Assembly (NCBI GenBank): GCA_027296045.1
Contig: JAPUJS010000454.1
Span: 1 to 14,055 of the forward strand
DNA: 14,055 nt
DNA from: a bacterium
GTDB lineage: Bacteria > Latescibacterota > UBA2968
Direction: 5' to 3'
The notes under the pieces are model-generated. The model was not told the DNA's origin, made no database searches, and saw only the letters and a list, made by a program, of their open reading frames with translations. The position numbers were made by a program, and so were the translations under genes. Below, in pieces: positions 7,280 to 12,892 of the stretch (within the stretch, counting starts at the first letter, position 1; each line of letters begins with the position of its first letter).

Positions 7280-8110
7280 TTAGACGTGGGGGCACTCAAA
7301 GTCGAGGCCGTCCATGATGATTTCGATCTGGTTTTTGGGTTTGAAGTAGTCGGTTGCGGTGTAGTTTTCGCCCATGTCGCCCATGAGTCGGCGGCGGCGA
7401 GGGGTCATGCGGGCCAGAACCTCTTCGGGGCATTTTTCGTAGTCGTAGGAGCGGCACCACATCTGGCCGTAGCGGAAGGTGATGGAGCGGCGGACCGTGT
7501 CGGAGTGGTTGGGTGCCACCGCATGCCAGAGGGCGTTGGGGAAGATGGCGCAGTCGCCGGGTTCGCAAATCAGTTGGATTGCCCCTGGCGGGTTTTCGTT
7601 TTTGGGCGGGCGTTCTTTGGGGAACTCCCGGCGATGACTGCCTGGCACGATCATGAAGTTGGCGCAATTTTCCTCTGGGATTTCGGTGAGGAAGAACTGA
7701 ATCTTGAAGTTTAACGGCAGGCTGTCCGGGCCGACGCGGACCTGACGGAGAGATGGGCCGGCGTCGGTGTGCCAACCCGAGAGGTTTTCGTCTTTTTTAT
7801 TTGGATACCGGACGTAGATTTGAGATCCCATAATTTGTAAATAGGGACCCATCAGGTCGAGGATGATCGGGAAGAGATTGGGGTGATCCATCAGGGGGTC
7901 GATGCGCGATGTGCGTTCCAGGGTCTGGATGATGGTGTAGTAGCCTTTTTCGCGAACCCCGGGATTTTCTTTTTCATAGGGTCCGATCACTTCGTTGGCG
8001 GCGTCGAGATATTCTGCCGCTTCTTCCCGGAGAATGACGTTCTTGAGGTGCAGGTAGCCGTCTTCGACCCATTGCTGGTGTTGCAATTTCGAGAGCCGGT
8101 TGGCGAACAT
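7280..8110 (-). CDS. phytanoyl-CoA dioxygenase (PhyH) family protein, phyH1
   Basis: A non-haem Fe(II)/2-oxoglutarate-dependent oxygenase of the PhyH superfamily, probably a cytoplasmic hydroxylase of a small substrate. The 276-residue protein has the iron triad: H114 and D116 in GWHTDAG, and H196 in NALWHAVAPN; R207/R208 in the following strand is placed to bind 2-oxoglutarate. MIVPGSHRREFP (about 153-164) is the usual PhyH loop. The ATG at 8110 has AAGGAG (8118-8123) at 7 nt, which decides it over a start 27 bases upstream. It follows the nitrile hydratase alpha gene by 112 bases on the same strand and may be part of that operon. The Shine-Dalgarno site lies inside a CTCC-CAA-GGAG element and next to a long-range inverted repeat. 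PhyH members have very varied substrates; this one's is unknown. Confidence 0.88.
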   Translation of the reverse strand: MFANRLSKLQHQQWVEDGYLHLKNVILREEAAEYLDAANEVIGPYEKENPGVREKGYYTIIQTLERTSRIDPLMDHPNLFPIILDLMGPYLQIMGSQIYVRYPNKKDENLSGWHTDAGPSLRQVRVGPDSLPLNFKIQFFLTEIPEENCANFMIVPGSHRREFPKERPPKNENPPGAIQLICEPGDCAIFPNALWHAVAPNHSDTVRRSITFRYGQMWCRSYDYEKCPEEVLARMTPRRRRLMGDMGENYTATDYFKPKNQIEIIMDGLDFECPHV

Positions 8111-8117
8111 AGTGGAT

Positions 8118-8128
8118 CTCCTTGGGAG
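8118..8128 (-). promoter_or_regulatory. CTCC-CAA-GGAG element over the phyH1 ribosome binding site
   Basis: The minus strand reads CTCCCAAGGAG, a 4-bp stem with a 3-base loop that contains the phyH1 Shine-Dalgarno sequence. The identical 11-mer overlaps the ribosome binding site of the C45 gene (9728-9738). The upstream extension GACACCTCCCAA (8122-8133) recurs exactly in the phyH2 leader (12689-12700). It could sequester the ribosome binding site, or be a habit of leader sequences in this genome. Confidence 0.4.
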
Positions 8129-8130
8129 GT

Positions 8131-8209
8131 GTCTCATAAATGCGCTTGGCCAGCTCCCTAAAACGCGCGTGTACAGTGGGCTTCAGGACGGAACCGGGAT
8201 TTATGAGAC
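8131..8209. repeat. 11-bp perfect inverted repeat in the phyH1 leader
   Basis: GTCTCATAAAT (8131-8141) and ATTTATGAGAC (8199-8209) are exact reverse complements separated by 57 bases, within the gap between the nitrile hydratase alpha stop and the phyH1 start. No T run follows it. No target-site duplication was seen directly outside the arms. It may be a leader hairpin, an operator pair, or the ends of a 79-base miniature element. Confidence 0.6.
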
Positions 8210-8222
8210 GGCTTCTATTCAT

Positions 8223-8858
8223 TTAGACCGTAGTAGGTTCAGGCGAGCGTGCTCTGGCGACGCCGATCATGCTGTCGCGGGTGACGAGGTCGGCCAGTTC
8301 TTCCTCGGTGAGGTCTCCGGTGCCAGAAGGGCGCTGCGAGACGACGAGATAGCGCATGTTGGCGGTGCTGTCGTAGACACGGATTTGCACATCGGGGTCC
8401 AGTTTCAGGCCAAACTCCTTCAGAACGTTCCGGGGTTCTGAGACGGCCCGGGAACGGTATTCCAGGCTTTTGTACCAGGCCGGGGATAGGCCGAGCAAGG
8501 CCGTAGGGTAACAGGAGCAGAGGGTGCAGACCACGACGTTGTGTATTTTATCGGTGTTTTCAACGGCGACCAGGTTGGGGGCTTCCACATCGATATCCAG
8601 GTCGGCGATTGCGATTTTGGCATTTTCGAGCAGTCGGGCTTTGAAGTCGGGGTCGGTCCAGGCCCTGGCGACGACTTGCTGGCCCCGTGCAGGGGTGTTT
8701 TGCATGTCCAGGCGTTCGACGGCTTCTCGAACCTTGTCGGCAGTGAGGTGGCCTTTTTCGATAAGTAGGGCCTGAATAGCCATCCCCCGTCTGGCCTGGG
8801 GGCCGGGTTCGGGGTGGTCGGGTTGGGGGTCGCGGGAATGATCGTGAGGTTCGGTCAT
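8223..8858 (-). CDS. nitrile hydratase alpha subunit / thiocyanate hydrolase gamma-like, cobalt type
   Basis: The metal-carrying subunit of a nitrile hydratase-family enzyme, which hydrates nitriles to amides or, in thiocyanate hydrolase, splits thiocyanate to carbonyl sulfide and ammonia. The 211-residue protein carries VCTLCSCY with C111, C114, S115 and C116, the metal claw whose last two cysteines become oxidised; Thr after the first Cys marks the cobalt type. RAWTDPDFKARLL (65-77), the EN-T-HNVVV run before the claw and WYKSLEYRSRAV (128-139) are family hallmarks. After the claw it reads YPTALLG rather than the usual YPWPVLG or YPRPILG. The N-terminus is His/Asp-rich, as recalled for thiocyanate hydrolase gamma. 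The ATG at 8858 has GGAG (8865-8868) at 6 nt and lies 13 bases after the beta-C stop. A longer open frame upstream overlaps beta-C and is not used. Confidence 0.93.
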   Translation of the reverse strand: MTEPHDHSRDPQPDHPEPGPQARRGMAIQALLIEKGHLTADKVREAVERLDMQNTPARGQQVVARAWTDPDFKARLLENAKIAIADLDIDVEAPNLVAVENTDKIHNVVVCTLCSCYPTALLGLSPAWYKSLEYRSRAVSEPRNVLKEFGLKLDPDVQIRVYDSTANMRYLVVSQRPSGTGDLTEEELADLVTRDSMIGVARARSPEPTTV

Positions 8859-8871
8859 AGGTGTCTCCAGA

Positions 8872-9147
8872 TCAGGCGGGTTCGAGCCAGTGTTCGTAGA
8901 GGTCGAGTAAGATTGTGTCATTGGACGCTTGGTCGTATTGGTTCCAGATGTGGGTCTGATCGAAGCGGACCAGGTAAAGCGGCTGTTGGGGCTCGGCACT
9001 GCCGCCCTGATCCGGATTCCCAAACGTTCCGTGAAGGATTTCAATCACACCGGTTTTGCCCTGGACAAAGGCGGGTGTTCGGTGGTGACCGGTGGCGAGG
9101 TTGGTGCGGACGGTGACCCGGTCGCCGGGTTTGAATTGGGCGTCCAT
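8872..9147 (-). CDS. nitrile hydratase beta subunit, C-terminal half (thiocyanate hydrolase alpha-like)
   Basis: A 91-residue stand-alone protein equal to the C-terminal SH3-like barrel of the nitrile hydratase beta chain. It begins MDAQFKPGDRVTVR and contains GKTGVIEILHGTFGNPD (30-46), PLYLVRFDQTHIW (56-68) and an ending DLYEHWLEPA, all classic for this domain. It should pair with the alpha subunit and help form the active-site channel. The ATG shares its A with the beta-N stop (TGATG at 9145-9149), so translation is coupled, and GGAGG lies about 9 bases upstream within the beta-N gene. This is a natural split rather than a frameshift, since both pieces have complete starts, stops and ribosome binding sites. 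Confidence 0.93.
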   Translation of the reverse strand: MDAQFKPGDRVTVRTNLATGHHRTPAFVQGKTGVIEILHGTFGNPDQGGSAEPQQPLYLVRFDQTHIWNQYDQASNDTILLDLYEHWLEPA

Positions 9148-9440
9148 CAGGAGTTTGCCTCCATCTCGGTCACTTTACGGTCGATTTCTTCTTTGGTCAA
9201 CACGCCGGCTTCGATGAGCAGGGATTCCATGGCGGCAATCCAGCGTTCGTAGTAGCTGAATTTTGCATACGCATCGGGGGGGATGCTTTCGATGGCTGCG
9301 CGACTGCCGCCAATGAGTTTGAGGTCGCCGGAGAGAATGCCCATCAGGGCGTGTGTGTTCTTCTCCCATTGGACCCGGTCGTGTTCGCTGGTATCGATGG
9401 GACCGGCAGCCATGCCGCCCCGGTCGTGTGGTCTAGACAT
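9147..9440 (-). CDS. nitrile hydratase beta subunit, N-terminal half (thiocyanate hydrolase beta-like)
   Basis: A 97-residue protein equal to the helical N-terminal half of the nitrile hydratase beta chain. HDRGGM near the start, the EHDRVQWEKNTHAL segment (19-32) and the FSYYERWIAAMESLLIEAGVLTKEEID segment (61-87) are the expected landmarks. It is first in the operon; AAGGAG (9447-9452) lies 6 bases before the ATG at 9440. In cobalt-type systems a free protein related to this half acts as the activator that brings cobalt to alpha. No separate activator is seen here, so this subunit might do both jobs; that is an inference. Order beta-N, beta-C, alpha equals that of thiocyanate hydrolase genes and of the toyocamycin-type three-subunit hydratase as recalled. 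Confidence 0.92.
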   Translation of the reverse strand: MSRPHDRGGMAAGPIDTSEHDRVQWEKNTHALMGILSGDLKLIGGSRAAIESIPPDAYAKFSYYERWIAAMESLLIEAGVLTKEEIDRKVTEMEANS

Positions 9441-9473
9441 GGGGGACTCCTTATTGAAAAGTGATTATAGGCC

Positions 9474-9503
9474 ATGATACAACGAAAATACCCTTGTTGT
9501 CAA
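9474..9503 (-). promoter_or_regulatory. sigma70-type promoter of the nitrile hydratase operon
   Basis: On the minus strand TTGACA (9503-9498) is followed after 18 bases by TATCAT (9479-9474). A perfect TATAAT also lies at 9469-9464 but has no -35 box at the right distance. Transcription would begin close to 9460-9467, leaving a short leader that ends in AAGGAG before the beta-N ATG. Confidence 0.6.
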
Positions 9504-9727
9504 ATCCAAAGAAGTTTTGTGGGTGGCGAAGTGATGCGAGTATTGTGCGATTAACGGTGGTTGAGACACCGAAATACGCGGTCCTGGCACAGACTTTTCG
9601 AAAATTGGCGTGGTCTTTACAATCTGGTTGAATGGGCTTGTTAGCCGTGCGAAAGGTTTGTATCTTGAAAATGTCCTGTGGTGCCTATTTTTAGCAATAA
9701 AATTTGGTGTTCAGGGCTGCATATTTA

Positions 9728-9738
9728 CTCCCAAGGAG
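9728..9738 (+). promoter_or_regulatory. CTCC-CAA-GGAG element over the C45 gene ribosome binding site
   Basis: CTCCCAAGGAG is a perfect 4-bp inverted repeat with a CAA loop and includes the Shine-Dalgarno AAGGAG, 6 bases before the ATG at 9745. The same 11-mer covers the phyH1 ribosome binding site on the other strand. Confidence 0.4.
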
Positions 9739-9744
9739 AACACG

Positions 9745-10776
9745 ATGTCCGGACAAACCTTTCCGTTGATTGCTGTTTCCGGCAGTTCCTACGAGATGGG
9801 CTATCAGCATGGCCGGCAGGCCGGGGATTTGGTGCGGCAATATTTGACCTGGATTGAAAAGATGACCGGGAAGTCCCGGGCGAATTTATGCCAAAATGCT
9901 CGGAAGTTTTTGCCTCTGATCGAGGCGTTGAGTCCGGCGCTGGTGGAAGAGGTGCGTGGGCTGGCCGATGGGGCAGAGCTAAGCTTTGAAGAAGCCCTGT
10001 TGTGTCAGGCCCGCGGAGAGGCTGCTCAGGTGGACCCTGAAGGATGTACGGCATTTGCGTTGACCGGATCGGCTACGGCGAGCGGTCGGCCTCTGGCCGG
10101 GCAAAACCAGGATTTGTCGCCGGAATACGGGGATGTGGCAATTTTATTGCATGTAGCACCTTCGGACGGGCGTCCTCGGGCATTGATGTTTACTTTTGCC
10201 GGACAGTTGGGCTATTCGGGGATGAACCAGCACGGGTTGGCCCACTTTGCCAATGCTCTGTACGATTGTCCCTGGCAGTTGGGTCTTCCGCATTATCCGC
10301 TCAAACGGGTGATGCTGGAGCAGGACAATCTGGACACTTGTATGCAAATTTTGGCAAAGCATCCAACCTGTTCGGCGGGGAATATGGTATTTTGTTGTGG
10401 GGACGGGGAGATTGCCGATGTAGAAATCCGCCCGGAAGGCGCGGCGATCTTTCGAGACGAGTCTCCGGATTCGGTGATACACGCAAATCACTACTTGACG
10501 GCCGAGTTTGCCCCTCTGGAGACCCATTCTCTGGCCGATTCGTGTTCGCGGCAGAATCGGATGCGTGTATTGGTGCAGGAGTGCTGGGGGGAGATTACGG
10601 TGGAAAAGATGAAGGCAATTCTTTCCGACCACGCGGGCGATCCGGCCGGGATTTGTCGGCACGGAGCGGAAGGGATGTATTCGGTTTCGGGGTATATTGC
10701 CGAGCCGGAAAAGGGCGTGTTGCACGTGCGGCGGGGTCAGGGGTGTACGGGAACCTGGACGGCATACGAGGTTTGA
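9745..10776 (+). CDS. C45-family acyltransferase/amidohydrolase (isopenicillin N acyltransferase-like)
   Basis: An N-terminal-nucleophile hydrolase-fold protein of peptidase family C45, which self-cleaves before a cysteine and then acts on amide bonds or transfers acyl groups. In 343 residues the expected nucleophile is Cys101 in EGCTAF; GQNQDLSP (119-126) and HANHYL (247-252) are the family's following active-site strands, and YEMGYQHGRQAG (16-27) is the typical N-terminal motif of the pro-region. No signal peptide is seen, so it is likely cytoplasmic. The ATG at 9745 with AAGGAG at 6 nt was chosen; the frame extends 45 codons upstream without support. It is first in a three-gene unit with a HAD hydrolase (14-base gap) and DUF2007 protein. 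The substrate is unknown; most bacterial members are uncharacterised. Confidence 0.88.
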   Translation: MSGQTFPLIAVSGSSYEMGYQHGRQAGDLVRQYLTWIEKMTGKSRANLCQNARKFLPLIEALSPALVEEVRGLADGAELSFEEALLCQARGEAAQVDPEGCTAFALTGSATASGRPLAGQNQDLSPEYGDVAILLHVAPSDGRPRALMFTFAGQLGYSGMNQHGLAHFANALYDCPWQLGLPHYPLKRVMLEQDNLDTCMQILAKHPTCSAGNMVFCCGDGEIADVEIRPEGAAIFRDESPDSVIHANHYLTAEFAPLETHSLADSCSRQNRMRVLVQECWGEITVEKMKAILSDHAGDPAGICRHGAEGMYSVSGYIAEPEKGVLHVRRGQGCTGTWTAYEV

Positions 10777-10790
10777 AAGGGATTGGGACC

Positions 10791-11486
10791 ATGGGCTTTG
10801 GCGGGATTTTATTTGATCTGGACAATACACTGGTGGATCGGAATGCTTCTCTCCTGGCATTTGCGGCAGAGTGGATGGATGCTTTTGGAGATGTCTTAGA
10901 AGATGGGCACGAAGCGCGGGTTCTGGCAGTGATCCAGGAGTCTGACGGCGGAGGATATCAACCCAGGGAAAGATTTTTTGCCCGACTTGCGAAGGATCTG
11001 CCGTGGAAAGATGCGCCAGACGAGGGTGAGATTCAGGATTTCTGGCAGCGGGTATTTCCCAAATGCACACAGCCTGCAAACGGGTTGTACGATGTTTTGG
11101 AGGCGCTTAGGGAGCAGGCGCTCAAAATTGGGATTGTGACCAACGGGACGGAGCGGTCGCAACATGGGAAAATAGATCGGCTGGGCATCTGGTCGTATGC
11201 AGAGATTGTCGTGATTTCTGAAACAGTGGGGACCAAGAAACCGGATCCGGCGATTTTTGAAGCGGCTCAGACGGGCCTGAATGTGCCTGCAAGCGATCTT
11301 TGTTTTGTAGGCGATCACCCGGTGAATGATGTGCATGGATCGGCGAGGATGGGGATGACGCCGGTGTGGGTTGCCGGACACCATGCCTGGCCCGACGACC
11401 TGGAACCGCCTGCATGGCAGATCGAATCTTTGTCTGAATTGATACTCTTGCTTGCAAAAATAGAAGGTGACTCCAAACATGGATGA
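10791..11486 (+). CDS. HAD-superfamily hydrolase (phosphatase type)
   Basis: A cytoplasmic haloacid-dehalogenase-fold hydrolase, most likely a phosphatase of a small metabolite. The 231-residue protein has motif I FDLDNT (nucleophile D9, acid D11), an alpha-helical C1-type cap (about 17-95), motif II IVTNGT (T117), motif III KKPDP (K149/K150) and motif IV GDHPVND (D175, D180). The DxDNT form with a C1 cap resembles the YjjG/pyrimidine 5'-nucleotidase and phosphoglycolate phosphatase groups, but the substrate cannot be assigned. The ATG at 10791 follows AAAGGGA at about 8 nt and the C45 stop by 14 bases; the much longer upstream open frame is a shadow of the C45 gene. The stop overlaps the next start by 8 bases, so the genes are probably translated together. 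Confidence 0.9.
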   Translation: MGFGGILFDLDNTLVDRNASLLAFAAEWMDAFGDVLEDGHEARVLAVIQESDGGGYQPRERFFARLAKDLPWKDAPDEGEIQDFWQRVFPKCTQPANGLYDVLEALREQALKIGIVTNGTERSQHGKIDRLGIWSYAEIVVISETVGTKKPDPAIFEAAQTGLNVPASDLCFVGDHPVNDVHGSARMGMTPVWVAGHHAWPDDLEPPAWQIESLSELILLLAKIEGDSKHG

Positions 11487-11679
11487 CCGAGCGGTGACGG
11501 TTTTAACGGCGGGCACCCCGGGGCTACTGGTCGTGGCCAAGTCTGTTTTGGACGATGCGGGCATACCGTATAGGACCCGTGGCGAAGGGTTCCAAAATTT
11601 GTATGCCGCCGGGGCTGTGGAAGTGCAGGTCGCATCGGTGTATGCCGAGCGGGCCCGTGAGCTGCTGGCTGATTTGTGA
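11479..11679 (+). CDS. DUF2007-family small protein
   Basis: A 66-residue protein with one compact ferredoxin-like/PII-like domain: TVLTAGTPGLLVVAKSVLDDAGIPY followed by VEVQVASVYAERARELL, the standard pattern of DUF2007 (putative signal transducing protein). Its biochemical role is not established in the family. The ATG at 11479 is preferred over a GTG at 11467 because GAAGGTGA (11463-11470) lies about 8 bases ahead of it. It overlaps the HAD gene end (ATGGATGA) and is the last gene of the unit, followed by the terminator at 11733-11768. Confidence 0.82.
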   Translation: MDDRAVTVLTAGTPGLLVVAKSVLDDAGIPYRTRGEGFQNLYAAGAVEVQVASVYAERARELLADL

Positions 11680-11732
11680 TTTGGCAGGGTTCGATTTATA
11701 TTTTTTAATGACACACCTTCCTGAGGAAAAGG

Positions 11733-11768
11733 AAAACGCCCCGGAGACAAGATCTCCGGGGCGTTTTT
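11733..11768. terminator. bidirectional intrinsic terminator between DUF2007 gene and phyH2
   Basis: A perfect 15-bp stem (11733-11747 with 11753-11767; core ACGCCCCGGAGA) closes on CAAGA and ends in a T run to 11768. The A run opening the left arm gives a U tract on the minus strand. It lies between convergent stops at 11679 and 11803 and can serve both. Confidence 0.93.
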
Positions 11769-11802
11769 GTAGGGTTGTAATGGTGGATGTGGTCCGGGGT
11801 GA

Positions 11803-12666
11803 TTATGCTTTGGCGGTTTGAAACGTGGATTCTTTGAGTATGGTTTGTGATTCGTAAATGGAGCCGGCGCGCAGGGCCCTTGGCAGGGGCATACGAACGG
11901 GGACTTGCTCGACTCGGGGGATGTTGCAGGGTTCGCCCCGGACGATGGTGCTGTTAAATGTATCCCAGTCTTTGAAGCTGCCCAGTGGCCAGGCATCTAA
12001 TGCACAATACTGCAAGAGGAAGAGGCGGCGGGGGTGATCGGAAGTATTGGGTACGGAGCCGTGAATCATGCGCACGTGGTGGATGGTGATGCCGCCGGCT
12101 TTGACCCTCACGGGCACGGCGCTTTTGTCCGAGAAACTGGGATCGGTGATGGCACCACAAAAGTGGCCGTCCTGGTGGTGATCGTAAATGGGGCCTTTGT
12201 GAGAACCCGGGATGACCAGGAGGGGACCGTTTTGCTCGGTCATATCGTCTATGGCCACGCCCACGGCCAGGATGTCATCGTTGGTGTGCGGGTAAAATCC
12301 CCAGTCCTGGTGCCAGTGGACCGGGCTGCCAAAGCCAGGGAGTTTCATGTTGAGTTTGTTGCCATTGGAGCGGAGGTCATTTCCGATGAGCTGGGAGACA
12401 ATGGTGAGGATTTTTTCGTTGTGCAGGGTTTTGCGATATGTTTCGTGATGCAGGATGGGACTTTTCAGACGACGCAGACGTGGATTTTCGGGCGTGTGAC
12501 CCGGTTCGAGGTCGAACATCACGTCGTGGTCGGTGACTTCGCGAGATTTTTCGACGAATGCTTCGGTGACCGTACGAAGTTCGCCAACTTCCTCTGGGGT
12601 GAGGACATCTTCTACACTCAGATAGCCGTTTTTGTGATAGAAGTCGATTTGTTCTTGGGTGAGCAT
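11803..12666 (-). CDS. phytanoyl-CoA dioxygenase (PhyH) family protein, phyH2
   Basis: A second Fe(II)/2-oxoglutarate oxygenase of the PhyH superfamily, 287 residues, from a clearly different branch than phyH1. The N-terminus LTQEQIDFYHKNGYLSVEDVL is the standard PhyH opening. The iron triad is H119 and D121 in VHWHQDWGFYP, with H202 in RMIHGSVPN; R213/R214 is the likely 2-oxoglutarate anchor. PLLVIPGSHKGPIYDHH (148-164) is the typical loop and resembles ectoine-hydroxylase-like and related members, though specificity cannot be read from this. AAAAGGAG (12673-12680) stands 6 bases before the ATG at 12666. It stands alone between a terminator and its own promoter. Its leader shares GACACCTCCCAA with phyH1. 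Confidence 0.92.
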   Translation of the reverse strand: MLTQEQIDFYHKNGYLSVEDVLTPEEVGELRTVTEAFVEKSREVTDHDVMFDLEPGHTPENPRLRRLKSPILHHETYRKTLHNEKILTIVSQLIGNDLRSNGNKLNMKLPGFGSPVHWHQDWGFYPHTNDDILAVGVAIDDMTEQNGPLLVIPGSHKGPIYDHHQDGHFCGAITDPSFSDKSAVPVRVKAGGITIHHVRMIHGSVPNTSDHPRRLFLLQYCALDAWPLGSFKDWDTFNSTIVRGEPCNIPRVEQVPVRMPLPRALRAGSIYESQTILKESTFQTAKA

Positions 12667-12688
12667 GTGATGCTCCTTTTGGACGGAT

Positions 12689-12700
12689 TTGGGAGGTGTC
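12689..12700 (-). promoter_or_regulatory. 12-base leader motif shared with phyH1
   Basis: The minus strand reads GACACCTCCCAA, 23 bases before the phyH2 start. The same 12-mer stands 12 bases before the phyH1 start (8122-8133). Its CTCC can pair with the GGAG of the phyH2 ribosome binding site across a loop of about 15 bases. Confidence 0.4.
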
Positions 12701-12711
12701 GAACCTTCAGG

Positions 12712-12741
12712 AATATATCAACAAATGGGGAAGATTGGCAA
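12712..12741 (-). promoter_or_regulatory. sigma70-type promoter of phyH2
   Basis: On the minus strand TTGCCA (12741-12736) and TATATT (12717-12712) are 18 bases apart. Transcription would start near 12705, giving a leader of about 40 bases that contains the shared 12-mer and a strong ribosome binding site. Confidence 0.55.
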
Positions 12742-12759
12742 CCCTTAGTTTGGCTGGAA

Positions 12760-12773
12760 CAAATTGCAATTTG
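12760..12773. repeat. 14-bp perfect palindrome upstream of the sigma54 promoter
   Basis: CAAATTGCAATTTG is a perfect palindrome. Its centre lies about 150 bases upstream of the start predicted for the sigma54 promoter, within the usual range for an enhancer-binding-protein site, and about 60 bases upstream of the phyH2 start of transcription on the other side. It could serve either gene. Confidence 0.45.
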
Positions 12774-12846
12774 ACACGTTTGTAACAGAAATCTGATAAA
12801 GGATCTTAAAAAATTGAAAAAACAGAAATTCCATTGGCCTTATTTA

Positions 12847-12870
12847 AATTATAAAATATTATTTATAATT
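12847..12870. repeat. 9-bp inverted repeat in the A/T-rich tract
   Basis: AATTATAAA (12847-12855) and TTTATAATT (12862-12870) are exact inverted copies around six bases. It is directly followed by the tandem AATTGATTT repeat. In such A/T-rich sequence some symmetry is expected by chance, so it is weaker evidence than the palindrome at 12760. Confidence 0.4.
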
Positions 12871-12892
12871 GATTTAATTGATTTATAGTTGT

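Larger units (their letters stand above)
9441..9744. other. divergent intergenic region between hydratase and C45 operons
   Basis: About 304 bases between two divergent ribosome binding sites, with no convincing gene. The left part carries the hydratase promoter (9474-9503). On the plus strand a weak candidate for the C45 gene is TTGAAA (9665-9670) with TATTTT (9686-9691), spacing 15 bases, which is short. A TGGCAC at 9595-9600 resembles a sigma54 -24 box but lacks the GC of the -12 box. The middle, about 9504-9594, shows nothing recognisable. Confidence 0.6.

Noticed and set aside
7974..8222. An 82-codon minus-strand frame starting in TAAATG at the hydratase alpha stop
   Set aside because: The coupling-like start is tempting, but the frame runs 137 bases into phyH1 in another phase, lacks a ribosome binding site and gives an Arg-rich tail without family features.
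9595..9609. TGGCAC as a second sigma54 promoter for the C45 gene
   Set aside because: At the required spacing the -12 dinucleotide is TC rather than GC, and the TTGC element is absent.
10044..10790. Upstream extension of the HAD open frame
   Set aside because: The extra 249 codons are a Gly/Arg-rich shadow of the C45 gene; the ATG at 10791 has a good ribosome binding site and begins right before the catalytic FDLDNT.
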